From positions 8,421,501 to 8,485,500 of the forward strand of contig CM056561.1 in the NCBI GenBank assembly GCA_029721515.1: DNA of 64,000 nucleotides, given 5' to 3'. The notes beneath the pieces are model-generated. The model was not told the origin of the DNA. It did no database searches and saw only the letters and a program-made list of their open reading frames with translations. The DNA comes from Synanceia verrucosa (taxonomy: Eukaryota > Chordata > Actinopteri > Perciformes > Synanceiidae). Position 1 is the first letter of the stretch. The number at the start of each line of letters is the position of its first letter. The translations under genes were made by a program, and so were the position numbers. This document shows positions 24,101-36,044 of this stretch, piece after piece.

Positions 24101-27100
24101 TCGACTCGAAAAGACTTACCGCTAGGATCAATGATCATATTAGCTCCTTTAGAAACACAACACTGGCTAAGATCAGAGCAGACTGGGAGTTTGAGTTGGG
24201 GGGGGGGGGCTTGGAGGAGGATACGTGGGAGAGTGCTCTTCTACGAGTTAACAACAGCACCTCATGTGCTAAATTAAACATTATACAATTTAAAATTCTA
24301 CATCGCGTCCACTATTCCAAAGTAAGATTGGCTAAAATATATCCCAACACAGATGCAAACTGTGATAGGTGTCGAAACTCTCCTGCTGATCTGACACATA
24401 TGTTTTGGTCATGCCCAGCCCTGGCAACTTTTTGGTCTGTTATCTTTAAAACACTTACTGAAGCTTTAGATATTGATCTTCAACCCAACGCAACTACGGC
24501 CATATTTGGTATCACAGATAGACAATACACAACAATAAGGAAAAGTTATAAAAACATAATTGCTTTTATGACACTGCTTGCACGTAGAAGACTATTATTG
24601 CATCGGAAATCTAAAAATCCTCCTAAAGTTTCTTTGTGGTTTAGTGACTTGACACAATTCATTCAATTGGAAAAAATAAAATACACTCTCAGAGGATCCA
24701 AGGAAAAATTCTTTTCTGTCTGGGATCCGGTTTTGAAATATCTTCTGAAAGTCAAAAATGTACCCACTTGACACCCATTTAGCTGTCATCTTGTATCCAC
24801 ATTCATGTTTTTTATTAAATTCCATGTTAACCATATCTGTTTGAGTGCACAGCCTGTCTTGACGAGCACAGGCAAATGTTTGCTTACTCTATGTCTATTT
24901 TATTTTTTGCCTTTCCTTCTCCTCTCTTTTTTTGTTCTTATTTATTTATTATATTTTTGCATACTTAACCCACATACATTCCTTATCGACTGGTGTCCAA
25001 CATGTTCTTGTGGGTGGGGGGAGGGTTAAAATACAAAAATAAGCATTTTAACACCTGTATATGTATGTCTATGTTCCATATTGTTGATGCTGAATAAAAA
25101 GATTTATAAAAAGAAAAATAGTGAGTACTACTGAACCTCCAAAATGGGCATGATGATACAATTTGGTTGTATCTATGTGACTTAAAGGAAACTACGCTGA
25201 TGATGTCATCATCTTCAAAAAGATGTGGTTGTATAGTGTGTAGTGGCATCCAAATTTTTCAGGAGTACAAAAGATAAACCAGCTCTGAATGTGAGAGGTA
25301 AAAACCAGTGGGTACAGCTCAAGCAAGGTTTGAGTGTATGCTAATTTTCCCAAGTGAAAAAAAAAAAAAATAATAACCATAAAAATCAGGTGTGGTCAAA
25401 CAGTTTGTTTCACTTGGCAAGACAAATACACCTTAGGAGACAATAATGTTAATTGTACCATTAGCTAATAGTCTGCAGCTTTTCATTCATTTCAACTAAA
25501 GACACAGTAAGTGAAAGCACCTACTGAGGCGATCATTTGGTCTCAAAACCTACAGGCTGATATGTAGAAAGCGTATTTGCCAGGTAAAACTCACAGAATA
25601 GTATTATACTGAGCCATGGCAACTGCTTAGGATATTGGACCACATGTTTTATGTCCCATCCAAACTAAAAAGGAGTAAATATAATGAAAATAATCCTGAG
25701 CTGCAGAGTTGGTGTGAGGAGACAACTGATGCATGTGATGTGATGTGATGTGACTGACCTGCGGTCCCTGTGGAGGACTCCACGGGGGAAAAGCCCAACT
25801 CTGGAGGGTCCATCCCATTTACTGCTATCTCAGCTGTTGCTGTGGAGCTGCTGTCATCCAGGCCCGTGAATCCCACAGTGTATGGCTTGCACCCAGTAGA
25901 CGAAGGCTCAGAATAACCTGTGACAAGGTAATACGTTCAGAACTAACAACATAAGTCTGTTTCTTTTTTCTTCTTCACCATGTCTATACAGGTCCTGTAC
26001 ATCTCAAAGAGTTTTGATTAGCACGTCTGTCATAACGCTCTGTAAATTGTTATACAATAAATTCATAGTTTTCTGATGGATGTTTAATTGGGCTGGTGGA
26101 AGTGCATCTCACCCTCACTGATGTCTGAGGGGGGCCAATGAGGGCTGGTGGAAATAGCCTCGCTGGGGGCCACAGGCATCTCCTGCCACACCTTGGCATT
26201 TGGGTTCAAACCGGCGCCCTTAGAGGTGACCTTCAAAAGAAGAAACAGCAGGATCAGGCAAGTTCATAACCATTAACTCATTGAGTGACAGCCTATGAAA
26301 CAGAAAGTGCCTCGTGCCAGCGTTTTTGGCCATTCTGAGTCATCTTTCATGATGCACAGAATGTTTTGTAGTATGACTCTCTATTTCCAAACGAAAAAAA
26401 CTTTGACGTATAAATATGTCAATGGCACTCAAAGAGTTAAAAGCAGACTGATGTGCATGTTTTAGTTTAATAAAACATTTCAGACAGCCACCAATACACA
26501 AGGTAGAGAACAGTTTGCATCTACAGGAAAAAAACACTACAGTACCCAGTATGCTGTGTATGTTTTGCAACTAGCCACTGGCACTCATTTGATTATAAAT
26601 ATAAATAAAACACACTGAGTTACTTTTTATAGCCAGTATTGAGTGCTTGAGCACCAGGCATCTCCAACACATTAAATAAACCTAATAGCCTAGCTGTTAA
26701 GTGTAAGATCCAAAGGTCTTCGGAAGTCTGTGACTATCAAGGTGGAAATCTAGTGGGTACATGATAACTTAATGCGATTATCAAAATGTCACGTGGAAAA
26801 TACAAACATAACAAAACAATAGCTGCTTAATAGTGACATTATCTTTCAACAGGCAACCAAACACTTCACAGTAAATTGATATAACTACAACAACTGACTG
26901 AAACAAGTCTTTGAATACAAACATTACATCTGCACTGACTGAGTGTTCATCCACCATTATAAAAATCATCACACATACATGGGCAGCAGCAGTATTATTT
27001 AAAAATTTGAGGAAGGAAAAAAAAAAAAAAAAAAAAAAAAAACGATCTCCAACAATGTGCCTAAGGACTGAAAACCATGCAGGCTGTAGACAGCCACCGA

Positions 27101-28661
27101 TACCTGCAGCTTAATTCAATAAGTTAACCTAACCTTATATTGAAGGGCCACTACCTGAAACCACATGCTGCAATCTTAAGATGGCAGGATCACCTGCATA
27201 CCATTGGGCCGCAATAACATCTAAATGGAAACAAGAGATGTGCTATATGGGGGCCCCGATCACCTGTCGACAAAAGAGGCTATTACCCTGTTGACCTCAT
27301 GAAGAGTGATTTTAAAAGCTTTGAGTAACCACAAAATATGTGTAGTGATATAGAATTTTGAGATTGCTTTGTGTTATTTTCATATTGACATATTTATATT
27401 TTTGATACTCATTAAGGATCTGACTCTCTGTCAAAAGACTGTGGACTGGCAGGAGAAATCCTGACCCTGCAAAAATATGTGGCCAAGAATAGATACACAT
27501 ACTGTACATATTAAGGCATACAGACACCTATGTGAACCAAGTATGAACCGAAAATGAGTGAATGACAGATGTACACCAACTTTAAAACACTGGTGACTGT
27601 CACATTTACCAGCTTCTTCTTTCAGCATTGTCACTTGCCACTTGCTGATAGATCCACCCCCCTCTTTTAGCAAAAGCACTTGGTCTGACAAGTACAGCTG
27701 CCGGTTACAATACGCCTCAAGACACTTCTTTATCCACCAATTACACGAGAACGGGTGTGCCACACGGTTAGGCCTCAGTGTCATTCAACAGAGCACCAAC
27801 ATTTATGTGCTGTGCAACTTGACACACGGTTACAATGCATGCTTCTGTGTTACAGGCCGTGGGGAGCCAAGTAATGTCAGCTGACTGCGCTGCGCAGCAC
27901 AGGCCAGGTATTTGCAACGCATGTCACTGCGCTAGCTCAGTTAGCTAGCACGATTAGCTAATAGGTAACGTTAAGTGAATGAACGTTTACCCTTCAGTCA
28001 GTAATCTAGGCATCGATCATCTACATATCGAGAACAACTCAATTAGTACTTTTCTGCTCCCAATACCACTGCCGTCATTCCACAGCTGTGTCATTACTTA
28101 ACTTGTAGGCTAATGATTACTCAGCAAACTACTTAATGAGCTTGGTTGTTACCGTGGCTAAGCTAGCATTAGCTAGCTATCTGTAGGAGCCGCAGTGGAG
28201 ATCAGGCTAGCGATAAGCGAGTAAAATGACCTGCCTGGTTGGCTGACTGCAAGTTAGTAATCAGTCGTGCCAGTGCTGCCGTATGTGCTGTGTCTGAGGC
28301 TGTTTTTTGCTTAATAATCAATATCACGTTGCGATTTAACACTTAGAAAGTGACTGACAAATAACCACGATGCCAAGTTGGAATTTAGTATCTTTAAATA
28401 TGTATTGTTTGCGTTAATTGTAGCAGTTGTTTAGTCGGTATCGCTCGTCGCGCAGAGGGGGGCGTACTGTGCTAACAGGTCCCCAAAGTGTAGCGATCAC
28501 TTAGCCAGCCAGCTAGCTCTCTAGCTAAAGAAGGCCCCACTCACCATGCCGCCTGACCCTCCCTCGCTCCCCAGCGGAGCCTCGTCCTTCCCACCGGTCT
28601 TCGGTCCGGGATCAGCCTCCTCCTGCAGCAGCGGCGGCTCTCCGCTCTGATCTGAACTCAT
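18135..28661 (-). CDS. larp4: La-related protein 4
   Basis: Sixteen coding exons keep frame to 791 residues: 28545-28661, 26113-26230, 25759-25917, 23537-23621, 23276-23412, 23082-23185, 22867-22977, 22727-22780, 22079-22288, 21770-21873, 19837-20058, 19691-19745, 19420-19578, 19183-19322, 18888-19095, 18135-18527. The start is the ATG at 28659-28661 (MSSDQSGEPP), the only ATG in the exon 1 frame. A PAM2w-like motif LNPNAKVWQE lies at about residues 47-56. A La motif (ELEFYFSRENLSKDLYL to LILDVLR) spans about 145-205 and an RRM-like domain (KRCIIILREVPETTP to KPIMARIKA) about 220-300. Conserved C-terminal blocks PPKFDLAATNFPPLPG and EPRKLSYAEVCQRPPK follow. The family binds poly(A), PABP and RACK1 and stabilises mRNA; this is family knowledge. 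Human LARP4 is slightly shorter (about 724). Teleosts may have two larp4 copies; I cannot assign a or b. The exon 4 acceptor is a CAGTAG tandem. Confidence 0.95.
18618..18835 (-). repeat. larp4 intronic block, copy 1 (between exons 15 and 16)
   Basis: One of three same-orientation blocks found only in larp4 introns. On the plus strand it has a left arm CCCTCAGATCTCATAATC, then a (GA)-rich purine tract (about 18676-18770). A right arm follows, with CCAAAGCCAGTCAGTCCACTA and CCCTCTATGCGCA...GATCTCATCATC. It is the most diverged copy: the arms carry substitutions and a short deletion. No function is known to me. Confidence 0.7.
20799..21035 (-). repeat. larp4 intronic block, copy 2 (between exons 10 and 11)
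   Basis: It has the same plan as 18618-18835: left arm with CGCTCATCGGGAC and AGTCAAGCTCCTGGCTTT, purine tract (about 20855-20930), right arm CCCTCTATGCGCATCTTGAT. The similarity extends through GAGTCCAGTGA and TTTTCCACTACA to about 21035. On the minus strand TCAGATTATGAGATCTGA is a 6-bp perfect stem with a 6-nt loop, enclosed by CTCATGTC...GACATGAG. Confidence 0.75.
22390..22642 (-). repeat. larp4 intronic block, copy 3 (between exons 8 and 9)
   Basis: It is nearly identical to copy 2 in both arms; the purine core (about 22446-22525) holds tandem GGGAAAGATGGA units. The minus-strand right arm reads openly as a short peptide-like frame (LDSPKVRPDDEIKMRIEG) ending in TAA about 105 nt after its last upstream stop. 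This could be chance, a cryptic exon or an exon-derived repeat. Confidence 0.75.
23831..25116 (+). mobile_element. 5'-truncated L1-like retrotransposon in larp4 intron
   Basis: About 1.29 kb, antisense to larp4, in the intron between exons 3 and 4. It holds an intact 280-codon ORF2 C terminus (23929-24771, open further upstream) ending in the cysteine motif C-x2-C...HMFWSCP and a LRGSKEKF-type terminus. A 3' UTR with AATAAA and an A-rich end follows. The 13-bp target-site duplication aatagtgagtact lies at 23818-23830 and 25117-25129. The uninterrupted frame suggests a fairly recent insertion. It is related to, but distinct from, the relic at 11.4-14.8 kb. It lacks endonuclease and reverse transcriptase, so it is immobile. 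Confidence 0.92.
27019..27043. repeat. Long A homopolymer in larp4 intron 1
   Basis: A run of more than 20 A bases after GGAAGG in the 2.3-kb first larp4 intron (26231-28544). The rest of that intron holds GCTAGC-type words (27930-28230) but no supported exon. Confidence 0.7.
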
Positions 28662-28860
28662 CAGCCGCTCCTGACTCACTTCCACTCCGTCTCGTTCTCC
28701 CGGCCCCCCGCCTGCCACCACCTCGTCTGTCCGAAATAGCGATTGGGTTCAGCAGTGAGTCTGATTCTCTCCTGTTCGACTGGATTGGCAGCAGCAGTCA
28801 GTCTGATTGTCTCCTGTTCGACTGGATTGGCGGCAGCAGCAGCCTGAAATTAGCTTACTA
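28662..28860 (-). promoter_or_regulatory. larp4: larp4 promoter / 5' UTR with tandem CCAAT units
   Basis: Upstream of the larp4 ATG, ATTGG (CCAAT on the gene strand) occurs at 28742-28746, 28784-28788 and 28826-28830, exactly 42 bp apart. Units 28751-28792 and 28793-28834 are a clear tandem duplication (GTCTGATT, CTCCTGTTCGACTGGATTGG); a third, weaker unit lies to the left. CCAAT boxes bind NF-Y in general. The transcription start itself is not visible; there is no TATA box. Confidence 0.65.
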
Positions 28861-29280
28861 GCTAGCTAGCCGTCTAGCAAGTGTGCTACAGGCTAATGCT
28901 AGCAACCTAGCGTGCTATGAATCAACGAAGCGGGCTAGCGCCAGCTAGCTCAATGAATCAAACTTTCACGCTCAGATACTAAAAGTATACGCGATGCCAA
29001 ACCATGAGTCTCCTTACACCACAGTCCCCGCTGGCGTTTCACCAAATATTACACCACACACTGGGTTTGTGAGGCGCATTCCTAGCAGGGCGACCGGAGC
29101 GGACACTGGGGACACGCACCCTTCCTCAGCGCAGGCACACAGTCCGCCGACGTCCCGGCTGCCACCGCGAGTTCTCGATGACCTCTGCGGAATTTCCTTT
29201 TCCGGTTCCACAGTGTAGTTTTCTGTAGCATCTTGGTCTTTTTCCATTCCAGTGTTTACGTCCTGAGCAGCACTGCAAGT
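28861..29280. other. GC/CpG-rich segment upstream of larp4
   Basis: GCTAGC-rich (28855-28960) and then CpG-dense sequence (29080-29190). A 77-codon minus-strand frame starts at an ATG at 29245-29247, and an overlapping plus-strand frame is also open; neither is recognised. ETS-like CCGGAA lies near 29203. It is probably an island shoulder, or an alternative larp4 first exon, which I cannot prove. Confidence 0.35.
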
Positions 29281-30255
29281 AACAATGACTTAATGTCACA
29301 TGAGGACTTTGTTGTTGATGTCGTTGTAAATTCAAGGTCAGTTCCATATATATTTCATTCTAAAGCTGAATTATAAAAAAATAAATTCAAGCCAAACTGC
29401 ACAAATATGACAAAAGCAAATACATTTCCTGATTGACAGTGCATCTGTAAGAAACAAAATTATTGAAATTGCAATGACGAAAATAAAGTAATTCCACAAC
29501 ACTTACTTTCCCCACATATTCCTGAACAAGTCAATTGTGCTTATTTTGATACTCCTGTTCCTGTATGATGCTGTGTAATGTATAATGTATGATGCATCCT
29601 TTTTATAGGGCAGCATGTATTTTAAGCAATGTTCATAGAGGGTTTTCAGCTTTTAGCAGAGGGCTTAATTAGTGGTCTTTTGTGCAGCATCAATACAAAA
29701 AGGAGAGCTGTGACGTAATCACTTTTTTTGCCCTAATTGAGGTGTATTCAGGATTCGGTGATGAGCCACTGAAAACACTACACTTAGTCCTTGTTCAAAG
29801 ATAGGTCACACAGGATTACACTGACAATTAAATATATGTTATTGGATTATCTGTGTAGATACTAAAATAAAGAAAACATGTTTGTTCGTGGTGAACAAAG
29901 TAGAATGACATTCAGGTATGACCACAGGCAGCGGGGCATCAGAACTAGCTGTGAAAGTGTTGCTTTTGACTTAAGTTATCCTGAAACCTGGATATCTGGA
30001 TAACTGCAAATCGTAACAGACATGTTTCATATGTAAATTAGTGACGCAACATAAACTAATTAAATGCTCTAAAATGTTAACTAAAACTAAAATCATTTCT
30101 TGACGCACAGGCAATTTAGAGATTTCTTAAACATAATGTTTAGTACATCAACATTTGTATAATTATACTTTAAATATTTGAACTTTTTAAACACACAGTT
30201 TGCAACATGCCCGTCACTACAGTTGTTTCCTTTAAAAAGATGGATTGATATTTCC
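29281..30255. other. Intergenic, nothing recognised
   Basis: AT-rich spacer between larp4 and the pfkm 3' end without supported features. Confidence 0.45.
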
Positions 30256-30261
30256 TAAGTG

Positions 30262-30478
30262 TAGGGCTGCAATAAATTATTATTTTACTGCTGATTAATC
30301 TGTCGGCTATTTCCTTAATTAATCATTTAGTTGTTTGGTATATAAAATGTCAGAAAATATTGATCACTGTTTCCAAAGCTCAAGGTGACATCTGCACTCA
30401 GAGATATTTAATTCAATATCATAGAGGAGTAAAGAACCAAGAAAATATTCACATTTAAGTAAGGTTTAAATACTCAGA
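30262..30478 (+). repeat. Dispersed teleost repeat
   Basis: AGGGCTGCAATAAATTATTA, GATTAATCTGTCGGCTATTT, GTTTGGTATATAAAATGTCA and CATAGAGGAGTAAAGAACCA match, from memory, a very common unclassified teleost repeat, diverged here. No terminal duplication seen. Confidence 0.6.
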
Positions 30479-30739
30479 ATGATTATCAAATGTTACAGAT
30501 TAATGTAATAGTTTTTTTCAGGTTTTGCAGCACAAAGCTTGGTCTTCTTGTATCTTGTCTGGCCGTTTCTCACACACATCTGTGTCTTACATGTTCTGAA
30601 CACAGCAGCATGTTCAGAGTAGCCTATCATCATTTCTGCTGTACACACACTACGATACTGTATACAAATATGACTCTCATTTGACTTTTCCATTTCTTGG
30701 AACAATTCATTTTCTGCTCCCTTTTACATAAATGACAAA

Positions 30740-30975
30740 CAATAACATCTTTTAAAATATATCTTTAATCAGTTTCCTGGTATCTGGTATTAATAAAGGT
30801 TTTGAGAGGTGGGCGAGCAACAGAACCTCACTATAGTCTGAGTCTATTACCTTGACTTCAGTGATGAGAGAGGATAAAACAACATCTCTATTACGAGGGC
30901 GTGTGGACAAGTAGTGGGACAAGAAATACATTTTGTAATGGAACCAAAACATTCCCTTGCTCTGGTCCTGGGAGT
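30740..30975 (-). other. pfkm: pfkm 3' untranslated region
   Basis: A short tail after the stop at 30976. The minus-strand signal ATTAAA lies at 30764-30769, so the cleavage site is probably near 30745. Confidence 0.55.
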
Positions 30976-33900
30976 CTATTTCCCCAGAGGACTCCTCTTC
31001 TTGATAACGTGCTCCATGTCGGCATGTTCAGATGTGTCTAGTTTGATGTCATACTTGGCCAGGATCTTCATGATGGGCCTGATCTTCATCCACCACTGTG
31101 TCTTGGGGATGCGGTGCCTGCAGCAGACAGAGAAAGGATGTTATTCACCACAGATTCACCATTAAACATGCTGCTGGTGCTAATAAAGCATAGAGCATCT
31201 TACTCAAGATCTGTGTCTTCCTTCAGTTCAGAGAGAGGCTGGAAAGTGAGCGCCCTCTTCCTCATACCCAGCACACAGGCAGAGTCTGGGGTGTTGGCGA
31301 AGATACGACCTGAAGGACACAGGAAGTTTACTTTAACATGCCATGATTGTTACTGTCAACCACCAAATTATTATAGACTCCGGTTAATGGTGGAGGAAGT
31401 ATTCAGATTCTTTACAATACCATAATGTAAACTTCATATATACCATTACAGACAGACACCCTACATTAAAAATAAACTGAAATAAAAGTTATATGTGTTA
31501 ACCCTTTTGCCTCATGTGTTTTTGTTTTGTGTTGTTTATTATTACTTTATGCTTGACTGAAAATTAGATTTTAGTGACAGTGGGACTTACCTGATTACAC
31601 AAAGGTTATCAAGATAACATGATAAGCTAGTATCAAAAGTAAAAGTACTCATTAGTTAGTTAATATTATATATTACATATTATATAATGGGATTATAATT
31701 ACAATGTATTGATGTGTAAGAACATTTGAACTATGTCAGATGCAACAATGCATCATAATAAGCTGATCAATTATTTTGTGTATAAAATCTGCATCTGCAA
31801 AGTACCCATTAAGTAAAGATGCTAAATGAATTCCTTCATGAAATTTAGAGAACTCTAAATATACAGTAAGTAATGGTGTGACAACAGGAACAGTTGATTG
31901 TAGACCCACGTACCATGCCGATAACACTCCTTGAGTTTCTCAGTCAGCCAGAGAACAGTCTTAGCACCCATCTTTGTGCCGAAGTTTCTGTCAAAGGGTG
32001 TTGGAGTGCCACCCTGTAGCCAACAAAGGACACATGAGTGCATCGTAGGTCATATTGCGACACAGCAAAAATTGGTTTTGCTGCACAAACAGACCTGCTG
32101 CATGTGTCCGAGGACATTCTTACGGCAGTCGAAGACTCCTTTGCCCTCCTCCGAGTACAGGTTGAAGATGAAGTCAGTGGTGTAGTTGGCATTAGAGTTC
32201 TCATTCCTATTGCAGAAAGAAAAACCACAGATTGTTGTACTGTCACCTGAACGGATATTATTTACTAATAGCTGAATGTTTGCAGAATATGAGATAATTC
32301 ATAAGGAGTTGTGTCTTATAGGTACAGAATGTTTAAGACTATTGGTGACATGATTCATATTTGCTGCATGTCTCTTACACACCTGATTAAAAACCTACCT
32401 GAGATACTATTGCTATCATTATTGTTGTTCCCTGTATGTGCCTTCTTGATATATGTTGTTCACGGTTTGTAAATTAACAAAATGTTCAATAAACAAATGT
32501 TTAAAAAAAAAAAAAAAAACTACCTGAGAACCAAACCTCTCTTCACTGTTGTCTTCATCTTCTCCAGAAGATGCTCTACATTCACCTACAGCCCACACAT
32601 CACAGTCAGGTCACATCACTGTTTAAGGTGCAAGGACTCTGGAAACTGGAATCTGGATAAATATGCTGTTTCATCGGCTCACCTCCAGGTCTTTAATGCT
32701 GAACTTTTCCTCATAGATGTAGGCAGCATCAGCCCCAGCAGCCAGACCAGCCATGGTAGCCAAGTAGCCGCAGTATCCACCCATAGTCTCAACGATGAAC
32801 ACGCGACGCTTGGTCCCTGCTGCAGACTGTTTGATTCTATCACAGGTCTGCAGGAAAAAAAAAACACAGGAGAAATGAATTAAGCTGTAACCCTTTAAAC
32901 ATACTGTATGTGTGTATATCTGCTGTTGAGACACTGACAGCGGTGATGGTGTTAAGGGCAGTGTCGGCGCCGATGCTGAAGTCAGAGCCAGGGACGTTGT
33001 TGGAGACGGTGGCAGGGATAACCACCATGGGAATACACATCTCCTCGTATTTCTCTCTGGCCTGAACCAGCTCCAGTCCTCCCACAAAGGCCTGCAGCGA
33101 GAGGGAGGATGAAGATTCATTTGATCACTGACATCACTTCTGGTTTTAAAATGACAAGAACTTCTTTCAAGTCCTTTTTTTTTTAACCTCAAATCCGCCG
33201 ATGATCACCAAAGCGTGGATGTTGAACTTTGCAATATTCTGGCTGATTTCTTCCAACAATTTACCTGGAAGTGTTCTTCGGGGTAAAAAAAAAGGAAAAT
33301 TAGACAGTGAGGTGTTACAAAAAAAACTCTACCGCTGAAAAAAATGACAACAACTTGCGTTTTACCTTTTGGTGCCTAACATTGAGCCTCCTTTTCCCGT
33401 CCAGCCACTCACTGAAGTCCAGGTGATCGGCTCAATCTACAGTGATTAAAAAAATACCAGCTGACTATTTATATAAAAACATGGATGACTATTTGGAAAA
33501 AAAGGAAAATAAGAAAGTATAAAAGTAAATTGTCTTGCATTTTTTTGCTTTTTAGAGACTTTATTTAGACATTATTTTAAAAAAAGATATGTAGATACAG
33601 AATATTCTGTGTTATTAGCTTCTATGTTTAAAACTATATTTTGACACAATGGGTATAGTAGGGTACGTTATATTTAAATATGTGTGCAAATCATAACAAA
33701 AGAGGGAATGTTCACTAACCTGTCCATGAGCCAGACCGTCAAAGCCGTCATGGACAGCCCACATGGAGTGGCCCTGGATGATGCCCATCCTGACTGCTGA
33801 GCGGACCGCAGCGTTCATACCAGCACAGGGAGCACCAATGTTCATGATGGCCACGTTGATGTTGCTCTGGTCAGCGAGAGGCAGAGAGAGAGAAAGAGAT

Positions 33901-35972
33901 GAAAAAGAGGTTGGTGGAAACATCCAACCAAATGTAATTTGAAGATTAATCTTTATTAATGATGGCAAAAGTCGGCCGTTGAAAATGGATGGTCCCCACC
34001 TTAGTATCTGGGGGGTTGATGTGAGCCAGCAGCTTGTATGTGTTCCAGTTGTTCTCAAAACTCCTGCATGTCATAAATAAAGTTGAGTGTTAGTAGTTTG
34101 TTTTCTTCTAATATTTGCATGTTGATATTAGCCATCAGTGATAATACTAATCTTTGTTTATTATCATTTTGATCAATGTGTTTCTGTTTAATGTAATGTA
34201 ATAATTTACTTTATCATTTTGCTTGAATGCAATGCAAATGCAACTTATATGAAGCCTTGGGTGTAATTTTAATAAAATACTAAATCGTTCAAATTAACAA
34301 CCTTGTTTATATCAGCCAGCATATGTCTATGGTCTGAGTCAAATGACCCTATTCAAATTATGAATAAACAATAGGCTAACATTTTGAAATTAAGGATCGG
34401 TTGAATTCATTACTATTGCAATCTTCCACATTTAGAAGGAAAACACATACTTTCCTCTGAGCTTGATGGCATCCTCAAACCTGCCCTCAGCCATGGCGGC
34501 GGTCACATCTTTGGTCTGTGAGTGACAGGTAGTGTGAAAGGCTGTAATATTGCTGCACATCCTCCAGAACAAGTACAGTAACACCTTAAGAATGTACATT
34601 AACTCAATATATTCACGTACCACTTGCACACACTCCATGAGCGGCAGTCTGACTGCCTGGTTCCCGGATAGGCTGACCACACAGGCGGGGGTGTCTGGGG
34701 TGGCCTCCAGCAGCGCCATCACCGCCTCCACCCCCATCCTGCTGCCCTGGATGACACACATGCACACACAGTCAGATCATCAGGTGTGTGCGTGAGGTGT
34801 ACACTGTGTTTCATATTTGACATTTTATTGAGTCACCAGGATTCTGTCGAAGGCAGAGGGTGTTCCTCCTCTCTGCACATGTCCTAGAACAGTGGTGCGA
34901 GTATCGAAGCCGAGTCTATCAGTCACCAGCTGGGGACAAATTAATCCGCCTGTTAGTATGAATTATACTTTACTACACCGACATAAGGAAGAAGGGCTCA
35001 CTCACCTTCTTGATCTGGTCAGATGTGATCAGTTTGCCATTTCTGGACATCGCCCCCTCGGCCACAATGATCACATTCAGACGAGAACCTCTGGCTCTTT
35101 GCTAAAGAAAAAACAATAGTCAGAGGAAATAAAAATATGCTTATGCTTTCTGGACGGCATATGTGTTTACACTAGAAGGTATCTCCATCTGCAAATAATA
35201 TAGACACACATACGTCCGTCAGCCTCCTGCACAGATGGTTCTCCCAGTCGTCATCTGGTGGCATCTCAGGAATGAACACCCAGTCTGCACCACAGGCCAG
35301 AGCCGTCACCAGAGCCAAGTACCTGCAGCCAGACATGCAGAGGATAAACCCAAGAACCAACTACCTCTGTACATTCTTCTTCTTATTATTATTAATGTAT
35401 TATTTAACAAATAATTGTATAGTCTGTGTGTATACCCCATTGGTAAAACTATGTGTAGAATGAAATTAAGTCTTTTTTTCTTACTTCAATTTCACAGTCA
35501 ATAGTAGAAATGTAACAGGAAATGAGAGGAAAGAGAGAAGGGATGCAACAAAGACCAACATTCAAAACAGGGACATTGCAAATGAAATATCAGCTCCTAT
35601 AACCCACAAGGACATCTTGAAGGAACAATTATTAAAAGACCTGGAATGGTATTATTTTGAGGATTTTTTTTCAATAATGTCAATTGTTTTATTAAATACA
35701 TGTTTATTTAAATACTAAATGAAATTCTAGCATCAAATCAATGTGTATTCATACAATATTTTGGTGCTTATTGTTAATTGTGTTATAACATGTGTTGTGT
35801 TAACATGAAACAAAGAGCAACAGCAAACAATTTTGTTTTAATTTTGAGTGTGACTGAACATACTACAGCAGATTGAGACCAAAAATATATTCTGACTGAT
35901 GGAAATATATTGTACTTTGGACCAACAATATTTTATGTTCACTTAGAAACACAGATGTGTCCCAATCAATGC

Positions 35973-36044
<72 letters not shown>

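Noticed and set aside
28662..28721. Extending larp4 upstream to residues MVAGGG
   Set aside because: That first codon is GTG; the first ATG in frame is at 28659-28661.
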